From NCBI GenBank assembly GCA_003566335.1, contig PXDR01000404.1:1-7457 (forward strand): 7,457 nt of DNA, given 5' to 3'. The translations under genes and the position numbers were made by a program. The notes below the pieces were generated by a model. That model was not told the origin of the DNA and searched no databases. It worked only from the letters and a program-made list of their open reading frames with translations. This stretch comes from Cyanobacteria bacterium T3Sed10_344R1 (GTDB taxonomy: Bacteria > Cyanobacteriota > Cyanobacteriia > Phormidesmidales > Phormidesmidaceae). This document shows positions 1 through 6,164 of the stretch, one piece after another. How positions within the stretch are numbered: the first letter of the stretch is position 1; each line of letters opens with the position of its first letter.

Positions 1-2187
1 GAAGCCCAGCAGCAGCAAAACAGCATTCTCCAAGGGTTAGACCAAGACAAAACCCTGTTTCTCCAAACCCTCAGCACCCTGCGCCAGTCGGCTACGGTAG
101 AGCGCGATCGCACCCTCGACAATCTGCGACAGCTCCAGGCTGAGTTTGACCCTCAGCTCGACGAACTGCGCCAATCTAGCCGCCACAAAATTCAGGGGGA
201 GTGCGATCGCATTTTGCGCGACCTTCAGGGGCAGCAAAACGCCCTGACCCAAGAACTAAACGAAGCCCAGGCCAGCACCCTCGGCCACCGCGACCTAGCC
301 CTGCAAACCCTAGAACGGGCCAGCCAAGATCTCGATCAGCAGTTCCGCCAAATCCAAACCGCAGTCGAGCAGCAAAAAACTCGGGTAATCGAGCAGCTAG
401 AGCAATCCTCCAGCAGCTTTCTCAGCCAGTTTGACGATCTGCAAAATCGGCTCAACCAAAAGCAGTCGGATTTGTATAACCAGCTGGAACAAGCGGCCCA
501 GGGTAGCCTCAGTCAGTTCAGCACCCTAGAAGCCAGCGTCAGCGATCGCAGAGATCAGAGCTTTGATCAAGTGCAGGCCACGGCAGCAGACTTTCGCCAG
601 CAGCTCGATCGCCTCAACGACGATCTGGGCAACCGCCAAACCGATTTGTTCAAAACGTTAGAAGCCACAGCGGGCGACATTAGCGAGCAAATGGCCCAGC
701 TCCAGGCCAATCTCAGCCAACAGCAGCAAGACTGGCTGGCCCGTCTCCAGCAGCAAGAAGGGGAGACTGCCGAACAGATTTCCCAGGTGCGCGACATTGT
801 GTTTGAGCGTCGCGACCGGGTGCTAGAGCGCCTCGATGTCTTTGACAACAAGCTAGAGGAGCAAATCAACGTCCTCGCAGCCGATGCCGAGAGCCGCCAG
901 ACCGAGGCCAAAGACCGCCTGAGCCAGCTTAGCGACGAGTTCACCCGGCAAATTGAGCAGCTTCAAACCAGCCTTCGCCAGCAGGAAGACACCGCCCTGG
1001 CGGGCCTGCGCCAGCTGGAAGCCGACTTCCGCCAGCGCCTGGCCGAACTCCAGACCAATGCCGAAGCCGAGAAAGGTGACATCCTTCAGCGCTTGGCCGA
1101 ACTCGCCCCGGCTGATTTGGCCGAGCGGGTGGTGGGCGAAACCCAAAGCGAACTGCAACAGCTTCGCGCCCAGTTAACTCAGCTCCAGACCAATCGGCCC
1201 GAGCTGTTCTATACCGCTGATGACCATATTCACCAGGGTAATCAACTGCGATCGCAGCAGCGCTATCAAGAAGCCGTGGCCGAATATGACCGCGCCCTAG
1301 AAATTCAGCCTGCTAACGTCACGGTTTGGCAACATCGCGCCACAGCCTTAGCCGCCCTTGATCAGCTAGAGGCTGCCCTGGATTCTCTCAACCAAGCCCT
1401 GGCCCTGGCCCCAACTGACCTGACGGCCCAATACCAAAAAGGGCTGCTGCTGCGGGAACTGCGGCGCTATGAAGATGCGATCGCAGCCTTTGATCAGGTC
1501 TTAGCGGGCGCTGACGACGGCTCCGAGTCAGACGTGGCCAAAGACTCCACCGAAGGCTTAGCCGAACCCGACGCCGAACCCGACCAGCCATCAATCGACC
1601 GGGCCAAGGTGTGGCTGAATCGCGGCATGGCCCAGAGCCGACTCAAGCAGCGTCAGGAAGCGATTGAGTCCTTTGACCAAGCGATTGCGCTCAAGCCTGA
1701 CTATCACGAAGCCTGGGTCAATCGCGGGGTGGCTTACGGCATTTTGCAGCAGCCTGAAAACGCCTTTGAATCCTTCGACCGGGCCGTCACCCTTGAGCCC
1801 GAGGACGCTGTGGCTTGGCTCAATCGAGGACTGGCACTGCTGGAGCTAGAACGCTACGAAGAGGCCGTCGCCTCCTTTGAACAAGCCACCCAACATAACC
1901 CTCACTCCGCCAAAGCCTGGGACAATCGGGGCTACAGCTTGATGAAGCTAAACCGCGATCAAGACGCCCTGGGCAGCTTCGACAAAGCTCTGGCCCAAGA
2001 TCCCGACTATGCCCAGGCCCACTACAACAAAGCCCTCTGCTACGCCCAGCAGCAGGAAATCGATATTGCCCTAGAAAGCCTGCAGCAGGCCATCCGCCTA
2101 GATCCGGACTATCGGGGCGAGGCTAAAACCGACCCAGCTTTTACCGACTTTTGGCAGGATTCCTGGTTCCGAGAGCTGGTGGGTTAG
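1..2187 (+). CDS. Coiled-coil rod with 29-residue repeats plus eight TPRs (5'-partial)
   Basis: The frame is open from base 1, so the true start lies upstream; 728 residues are visible, ending at TAG 2185-2187. A TTG at 214 is in frame but sits inside a repeat unit and is not a credible start. Residues 4-384 are a Gln/Glu/Leu-rich helical rod of 13 tandem 29-residue units. Residues 406-704 hold eight 34-residue TPR motifs: 406-439, 440-473, a shortened 474-503, then 535-568, 569-602, 603-636, 637-670 and 671-704. An acidic linker (504-534) splits repeats 3 and 4. Residues 705-728 resemble the short cap (DPAF..FW.D..F..L) that often closes bacterial TPR arrays. TPRs bind proteins, so a scaffold or assembly role is a reasonable inference, but no enzymatic domain, signal peptide or membrane segment is visible and the specific function is unknown. 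It converges on the GAF-GGDEF-EAL gene with a 9-bp gap. Confidence 0.93.
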   Translation, partial: EAQQQQNSILQGLDQDKTLFLQTLSTLRQSATVERDRTLDNLRQLQAEFDPQLDELRQSSRHKIQGECDRILRDLQGQQNALTQELNEAQASTLGHRDLALQTLERASQDLDQQFRQIQTAVEQQKTRVIEQLEQSSSSFLSQFDDLQNRLNQKQSDLYNQLEQAAQGSLSQFSTLEASVSDRRDQSFDQVQATAADFRQQLDRLNDDLGNRQTDLFKTLEATAGDISEQMAQLQANLSQQQQDWLARLQQQEGETAEQISQVRDIVFERRDRVLERLDVFDNKLEEQINVLAADAESRQTEAKDRLSQLSDEFTRQIEQLQTSLRQQEDTALAGLRQLEADFRQRLAELQTNAEAEKGDILQRLAELAPADLAERVVGETQSELQQLRAQLTQLQTNRPELFYTADDHIHQGNQLRSQQRYQEAVAEYDRALEIQPANVTVWQHRATALAALDQLEAALDSLNQALALAPTDLTAQYQKGLLLRELRRYEDAIAAFDQVLAGADDGSESDVAKDSTEGLAEPDAEPDQPSIDRAKVWLNRGMAQSRLKQRQEAIESFDQAIALKPDYHEAWVNRGVAYGILQQPENAFESFDRAVTLEPEDAVAWLNRGLALLELERYEEAVASFEQATQHNPHSAKAWDNRGYSLMKLNRDQDALGSFDKALAQDPDYAQAHYNKALCYAQQQEIDIALESLQQAIRLDPDYRGEAKTDPAFTDFWQDSWFRELVG
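10..1152 (+). repeat. 13 tandem 87-bp (29-residue) coding repeats
   Basis: Protein-level tandem repeat. Units occupy residues 4-32, 33-61, 66-94, 95-123, 124-152, 153-181, 182-210, 211-239, 240-268, 269-297, 298-326, 327-355 and 356-384; the only length disturbance is a four-residue insertion (HKIQ, 62-65). Within each unit, position 10 is Leu or Val in all 13, position 21 is hydrophobic in 12, position 24 is Leu, Ile or Val in 11, position 17 is mostly Phe, Leu or Ile, and position 20 is mostly Gln. Positions 7, 10, 14, 17, 21, 24 and 28 follow a 3-4 heptad spacing, so each unit is four heptads plus one extra residue. The DNA itself has diverged; the repeat is clear only in translation. Confidence 0.85.
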
Positions 2188-2196
2188 GGGCGGTAC

Positions 2197-4860
2197 CTAG
2201 GCCGTTAAGAACGACCATTCATTTTGACAAGTGAGGGGACTTTGCTTATGGCCTGGGCGCGATTGACGACAGCCAGTGAGTAAGGTCGCAACCTCGTTGA
2301 CCGCGATGGGCTTGCCAAAAAGATAGCCCTGGGCGGCATTGCAGCCCATCGCCTTGAGTAACTCCAGTTGAGCCCTCGTTTCGACCCCTTCGGCTAGCAC
2401 CTGTAGGTTTAGCCCCTGTCCCAGGGCGATGACGGCTTTTGCGATCGCAACATTACTCGAATCCTCCACCAGCTCTTTAACAAACGACTGGTCAATCTTG
2501 AGGCTATCCAAAGGAAAACGCTTGATCATACTGAGGGACGAGTAGCCCGTGCCGAAGTCATCCATCGCCACCTGCACCCCAATTTGGCGCAACTGCTTCA
2601 ACATGCGAATACTGTCGGGGACATCCTGCATCGCGGCGCTTTCCGTAATTTCCAGCTCCAAGTACTTCGGCTTCAGGCCCGTCACCTGCAAAATATGCAG
2701 CACTGTCCGGGGCAAATTGGGCTGGCGAAACTGCTCCGCTGAGAGATTCACCGCCACCCGCACAGGCGGCAACCCCGCCTGTCGCCAGGCTCGCTGCTGC
2801 TGACAAGCCGTCCACAACACCCAGTTGCCAATGCCGCAAATTAGCCGGGTTTCTTCCGCCAAAGGCACAAAGTCCGCCGGGGAAATCCAGCCCAAGCTGG
2901 GATGCTGCCAGCGCAGCAGCGCCTCTAAGCCAATCAACCGCCCCGTGACCAAATCCACTTGGGGCTGGTAGTGCAGCACAAACTCTTGATTAGTCATGGC
3001 TCGGCGCAGATCCGCTTCTAGCCCCAGCTTTTCCACCGTGGCGTGGTTGATCTGCTCGTCGTAAATCTGTAGGTTATTTTTGCCCTGGTGTTTGGCGTGG
3101 TACATGGCTGCATCGGCATTTTTCAGCAGCGTCTCCGCATCTTCGCCATCGTAGGGAGCCAGGGCAATGCCCAGACTGGCGGTGACAAACAGTTCTCGCC
3201 CCTCCAGCTCAAAGGGCTGAGCCATGTCGCTGAGGATCTTTTCCGCCACCTGCCGAATATCTTCTGATGACTGCAGGTCGGGCATCAGAATCGTAAATTC
3301 ATCGCCACCCCAGCGGGCCAGCACATCGCCAGATCGCAAACAAGACTGAAGCCGTCCTGCCACCTGTAAGAGCAGCTGATCGCCGACATCATGGCCCAAG
3401 CTGTCGTTAATTGTCTTGAACCGATCTAGGTCTAAAAACGCGACGCCCACCATCTCGTTGTAGTGGCGTACCCGCAGCAGGCTGAGGGTGATCTGCTCAC
3501 TAAACAACAGGCGATTGGGCAATTTGGTCAACACATCATGGGAGGCTTGGTAGCGAATCATCGCCTCCACCCGTCGCTGGGCGGTCGCCATATACACGTG
3601 CAGGCCAATCTCCCGCAGTAGCTTCAATTGCTCTCGCTGCCAAACCGGAGCTTGCTCCTTCCGAACCTCGCGCCAGGCTTGAAACGAGGCCCGGGGCATT
3701 TGGTTCCGCTCGTCAGGGCTGTGGTGACCGGCCCAGACAATTTCAGCGTCGTACCCTGCTCGGAAAATACTCAGCCAGCCCACGACCGTGCCATGAAACT
3801 GTAGGGGAATGACGGCCAGTGACCGGATTTGGGTTCGGGCAAAATAAGGCAGCAAGGGATGGAGTTCTGGGTCTTGCCTAAGGTCATCGAAGCTATAGCA
3901 CTGCACCGGCATCTCTTGATTGAGCATTCCTGCCTGTAGGGCGGTTTGGAGCTGGCTGCGTAGTGCTGGGTGGTAGGGCTGCCACGTCGGGTCTGCCGCC
4001 GTTGAACCTGCCGTTTCGGACTTGCCCCAAAGCGTTAGCCACGTAGCTGTGTCCTCTAAGCCAATATCCTCAGGCTGTAGACGATCGGGCTGTAGACCAT
4101 TGGTGTAAATTTGCGCCCCAGCCCCAGTGGTGTCCCGGCTGATGTAGAGCCGCCCGCCCGCGCCGCCCAGGGCTTCAACGGTGATGTCTAGGACGCTTTG
4201 GCGAATTTCTGCTAAGGGCAATGGGCAATGTAGCAACCGACTAACTTGGTTAATCGTCGCTTCGTGGTGGGCCTGCTGCTTGGCTTGAGCGAGCAGATGG
4301 GATTGTGCGATCGCAATATTGACCTGATCGGCCAGCACCTGCAAAATCTCTAGTTCCTGGGACGAAAACCGCCTTGGCTCGCTGTGGTGAATGGCCACTA
4401 ATCCCCACAGGCGGTTTTGATGAATCAGGGGCATCACGAGCGATGCCATCACGCCCATATTGGTCAAATACTGCACATGGCAGGGGTCTACCGGGGTGTA
4501 GTGCAGTTTAGTGGGGGGCATTGTCCCATCGGCAAAACTGCCCGGATTAGACAAGCTTTTACGCTGATTTAGCACATCGACCACCACCCGCTGCCCGAGT
4601 TTGACAAACATTTCCCGGGCATGGTCTGGAATATCCCCTGCCGGGAACCGCAGGTTAAGCAGGGCAGGTAATCGATCGCACTGGACGGACTCTGCAATCA
4701 CCTCCCCATCCCCCGACGGATCAAACCGATACATCATGACTCGGTCGATGTTGAGGTAGGTTCGGATTTCTTCGGCAGCCGTGGTCAAAATTTCCAGCAG
4801 TTCTAGAGACTGCCGAATCCGGTTGGTGATTCGATGAAGCGGATGGTTAACGTACTGCAT
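2197..4860 (-). CDS. Phytochrome-like GAF - GAF - GGDEF - EAL c-di-GMP signalling protein
   Basis: 887 residues from ATG 4860. GAF-1 (about 10-190) is phytochrome-like: FPAGDIP around 73-78, then DPCHVQYLTNMGV with C127-H128 aligned to the bilin-attaching Cys-His of Cph1, then WGLVAIHH. A second, degenerate GAF (about 200-400) carries IRSLAVIPL. The GGDEF domain (about 435-600) has an intact GGDEF at 518-522 and an upstream RxxD (RSGD 509-512) at the spacing of an inhibitory I-site. The EAL domain (about 610-860) keeps EALLRW at 646, N705, E737, DDFGTGYSSL 767-776, K788-D790, E824 and Q844, the expected metal and catalytic residues. It could therefore make and degrade cyclic di-GMP. No PAS, PHY, membrane or signal segment is seen, so it is probably cytosolic. 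An in-frame GTG at 4932 would add 24 residues outside any domain; neither start has a clear Shine-Dalgarno sequence, and ATG is preferred because homologues begin close to LHRITNRIRQSLEL. Confidence 0.93.
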   Translation of the reverse strand: MQYVNHPLHRITNRIRQSLELLEILTTAAEEIRTYLNIDRVMMYRFDPSGDGEVIAESVQCDRLPALLNLRFPAGDIPDHAREMFVKLGQRVVVDVLNQRKSLSNPGSFADGTMPPTKLHYTPVDPCHVQYLTNMGVMASLVMPLIHQNRLWGLVAIHHSEPRRFSSQELEILQVLADQVNIAIAQSHLLAQAKQQAHHEATINQVSRLLHCPLPLAEIRQSVLDITVEALGGAGGRLYISRDTTGAGAQIYTNGLQPDRLQPEDIGLEDTATWLTLWGKSETAGSTAADPTWQPYHPALRSQLQTALQAGMLNQEMPVQCYSFDDLRQDPELHPLLPYFARTQIRSLAVIPLQFHGTVVGWLSIFRAGYDAEIVWAGHHSPDERNQMPRASFQAWREVRKEQAPVWQREQLKLLREIGLHVYMATAQRRVEAMIRYQASHDVLTKLPNRLLFSEQITLSLLRVRHYNEMVGVAFLDLDRFKTINDSLGHDVGDQLLLQVAGRLQSCLRSGDVLARWGGDEFTILMPDLQSSEDIRQVAEKILSDMAQPFELEGRELFVTASLGIALAPYDGEDAETLLKNADAAMYHAKHQGKNNLQIYDEQINHATVEKLGLEADLRRAMTNQEFVLHYQPQVDLVTGRLIGLEALLRWQHPSLGWISPADFVPLAEETRLICGIGNWVLWTACQQQRAWRQAGLPPVRVAVNLSAEQFRQPNLPRTVLHILQVTGLKPKYLELEITESAAMQDVPDSIRMLKQLRQIGVQVAMDDFGTGYSSLSMIKRFPLDSLKIDQSFVKELVEDSSNVAIAKAVIALGQGLNLQVLAEGVETRAQLELLKAMGCNAAQGYLFGKPIAVNEVATLLTGCRQSRPGHKQSPLTCQNEWSFLTA

Positions 4861-4940
4861 ATCTAAAATGCGATCCAGTGCTCCCCATGATGAGGATGCT
4901 TCAAAAAGGTAACCCCAGGTGCCCTGGAGCACCGATGTAA

Positions 4941-5112
4941 CTCAGACCATCACGAACTCAGACCATCGCAGACTGATCACCGCAGATCTCACGGCAGATT
5001 TGCAGCGTTCAACTCTGAACATCCCAGACCCGAGTATCCCAGTTCGGAAAAGGTAGATCTGAGAAGGTTGATCCGAAAAAAGAGTCTGGCAAAAGAGATC
5101 CGAAAAACGCGC
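4941..5112. repeat. Degenerate 12-16-bp tandem array
   Basis: About 12 head-to-tail units of varying length can be laid end to end. They start with two near-identical 16-mers (CTCAGACCATCACGAA at 4941, CTCAGACCATCGCAGA at 4957), continue through shorter units such as CTGATCACCGCAGA and TCTCACGGCAGA, then TCTGAACATCCCAGA at 5014, TCGGAAAAGGTAGA, TCTGAGAAGGTTGA, TCCGAAAAAAGAG, TCTGGCAAAAGAGA and TCCGAAAAACGCGC ending at 5112. Most units begin TC or CTC and many end AGA or TGA. It lies just upstream of the minus-strand GAF-GGDEF-EAL gene, probably in its leader. Unit borders are my reading by eye. Confidence 0.5.
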
Positions 5113-5175
5113 TTGTTTTAGCTGATGACGGGGGACAAGCGTCAACCAGCAAGGGGAAGGTCGCAACATCTTAAA

Positions 5176-5202
5176 TTTATACCTCGAACTAGGGGATTCC
5201 CC
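5176..5202 (-). promoter_or_regulatory. Possible promoter with adjacent palindrome
   Basis: On the minus strand the palindrome GGGGAATCCCC (5202-5192, five-base arms around one central base) lies nine bases upstream of TATAAA (5181-5176), a fair -10 box. A TTGTCT further upstream is 21 bases from the box, too far for a standard -35. If used, it would transcribe the GAF-GGDEF-EAL gene with a leader of roughly 240-310 bases that includes the degenerate tandem array. The palindrome could be an operator. Support is motif shape and position only. Confidence 0.25.
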
Positions 5203-5266
5203 AGACAACCGGCCTCAGTGCCGCTCTCTAGGAAGTCTTAACCCTAGTTTGCCCAGCTTAAGTTGA

Positions 5267-5292
5267 GGAATGAGAGTTCCTGCTCCCATTCC
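5267..5292. repeat. Inverted repeat, 9 bp plus one mismatch
   Basis: GGAATG-A-GAG and CTC-C-CATTCC form a stem of nine pairs with one A/C mismatch around a six-base loop (5277-5282). No T-run follows on either strand, so it is not a typical terminator. It lies between the terminator of the GGCT-like gene and the possible promoter of the GAF-GGDEF-EAL gene, and could be an operator or an RNA hairpin. Confidence 0.4.
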
Positions 5293-5319
5293 CGTCACAC
5301 ATTACAAAAATTAATTGCC

Positions 5320-5341
5320 AAAAAAGCGGAAATTACCCGCT
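5320..5341 (-). terminator. Rho-independent terminator of the GGCT-like gene
   Basis: Read on the minus strand, AGCGG (5341-5337), a seven-base loop GTAATTT, and CCGCT (5329-5325) are followed by a T-run that ends at 5320. The stem is only five GC-rich pairs, extendable by A-T pairs across a mismatch. It begins 22 bases after the stop codon at 5364, in the right place and orientation to end that gene. Confidence 0.55.
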
Positions 5342-5363
5342 ATTAGCCTCAGTTTGCGGGAGT

Positions 5364-5960
5364 TTAAGCCGCTGCTGCCGAACGGGGTAGCGAAAACTGC
5401 TGCTGTTGGAGTTGGTGCATGTGATGAAAGAGCTCCCAGCAATACTGATCTGGCAGGCCGCAGGTAGTAGCCCCCCGCAGCACGACGTTGAAGTACCAGT
5501 CGTTGGGGGCAATTTCTTGGCTGAGCTTGTCGGTGACGGAATAGGTGCGCACCGTCGCGTAGCGCCGACCGTTGCAGTCAACCTGCACCATTTCGTGGCG
5601 ATAGCCTTCTTCCCGCTCATCTAGCTGGGCACTCAGCCGCCAGGGTAGGCGATACAAAACCCCTTGCACCGTTGCGCCAGCCTCTGGACGCACATCTAGG
5701 ACACCGCAGTTGCGCCGGGCAGAGCGTCGATAAAACCCCAGGCGATAGCCGGGCAATGTGGCGGGGCCAATCACGTAAGCGTGGGTGTTCTCTCCCAGAG
5801 AGCGCTTGAGATCCACCGGGCACATGCAGGAGCCGTAGGCAAAGTAATAAAAGCTGTCGAGGGGTTGGGGCTGACTGCTCACTTCTCCGGCAGCCAGGCT
5901 GGGGCTGGACAGAATCGGGGGGTCGGGGCGAAATGGGCCGGATCCAGACTCAACAGTCAT
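5364..5960 (-). CDS. Gamma-glutamylcyclotransferase-like (GGCT/AIG2 fold) protein
   Basis: 198 residues from ATG 5960. The signature is FAYGSCM (40-46), the glycine-rich first loop of the GGCT fold (YGSN or YGSC in relatives), followed by GYRLGFYRRS (71-80), GVLYRLPW (100-107) and LDEREEGYR (113-121), where E117 or E118 would be the catalytic acid. Family members cleave gamma-glutamyl peptides to 5-oxoproline or act on gamma-glutamylamines; the substrate here cannot be read from sequence. The first about 36 residues are Pro/Ser-rich and outside the domain, and the tail is Gln- then Ala-rich. Six cysteines lie in the domain (45, 47, 85, 129, 167, 174). No signal peptide is visible, so it is probably cytosolic. 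There is no clear Shine-Dalgarno sequence before the ATG. It is transcribed away from crtL and ends at its own terminator, so it is probably monocistronic. Confidence 0.88.
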   Translation of the reverse strand: MTVESGSGPFRPDPPILSSPSLAAGEVSSQPQPLDSFYYFAYGSCMCPVDLKRSLGENTHAYVIGPATLPGYRLGFYRRSARRNCGVLDVRPEAGATVQGVLYRLPWRLSAQLDEREEGYRHEMVQVDCNGRRYATVRTYSVTDKLSQEIAPNDWYFNVVLRGATTCGLPDQYCWELFHHMHQLQQQQFSLPRSAAAA

Positions 5961-6004
5961 GGGTGATATCTACTGGTTACGGGTGCTTACGGGCGGCGGA
6001 AAGG

Positions 6005-6046
6005 AAACCGGAACGGGGGCGATGGGGAAACTGGCAAGTCCGGTTT
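6005..6046. repeat. Short inverted repeat AAACCGG/CCGGTTT
   Basis: Seven-base perfect arms (6005-6011 and 6040-6046) flank a 28-base purine-rich loop, 45 bases upstream of the GGCT-like start codon. It could be a leader hairpin or an operator, or chance. Confidence 0.3.
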
Positions 6047-6050
6047 ATGT

Positions 6051-6078
6051 TTTGCGGTTTGCGGTTTGCGGTTTGCGA
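6051..6078. repeat. Heptamer tandem repeat (TTTGCGG), four copies
   Basis: TTTGCGG occurs three times exactly (6051, 6058, 6065), then as TTTGCGA (6072), whose last bases are part of a HIP1 site GCGATCGC (6075-6082). Short tandem heptamers of this kind are known from cyanobacterial genomes (the STRR class). It is non-coding and lies upstream of the GGCT-like gene. Confidence 0.85.
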
Positions 6079-6083
6079 TCGCA

Positions 6084-6163
6084 ACCTGGGCTGACTCTGA
6101 CCTGGGCTGACTCTGACCTGGGCTGACTCTGACCTGGGCTGACTCTGACCTGGGCTGACTCTG
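6084..6163. repeat. Five perfect tandem copies of a 16-bp repeat
   Basis: The unit ACCTGGGCTGACTCTG is repeated five times without a mismatch (starts 6084, 6100, 6116, 6132, 6148) and then breaks after two further bases. There are no spacers, so it is not CRISPR. Sixteen is not a multiple of three, and the small minus-strand frames crossing it just repeat the same peptide words. It lies between a HIP1 site and two hairpins in the divergent region, 124 bases upstream of the GGCT-like start. Confidence 0.95.
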
Positions 6164-6164
6164 A

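Noticed and set aside
214..216. TTG as start of the TPR gene
   Set aside because: The same frame is open back to base 1 and the 29-residue repeats continue through this codon, so the gene starts upstream of the window.
567..1594. Antisense and +2/+3 frames inside the TPR gene
   Set aside because: These have Arg/Ser/Trp-rich or Leu-rich compositions typical of shadow frames over a Gln/Glu-rich coding sequence.
2549..2839. Frames opposite and within the EAL region
   Set aside because: The conserved EAL motifs fix the real frame on the minus strand; these are shadows.
5192..5202. LexA-type operator
   Set aside because: The palindrome GGGGATTCCCC does not match a LexA box, so no regulator is assigned.
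4942..5208. Minus-strand 88-residue frame
   Set aside because: It lies over the degenerate tandem array and the putative promoter, has no recognisable domain, and its composition follows the DNA repeats. Treated as non-coding.
6084..6163. CRISPR array
   Set aside because: The copies are directly adjacent with no spacers, the unit is only 16 bases, and no cas gene is present.
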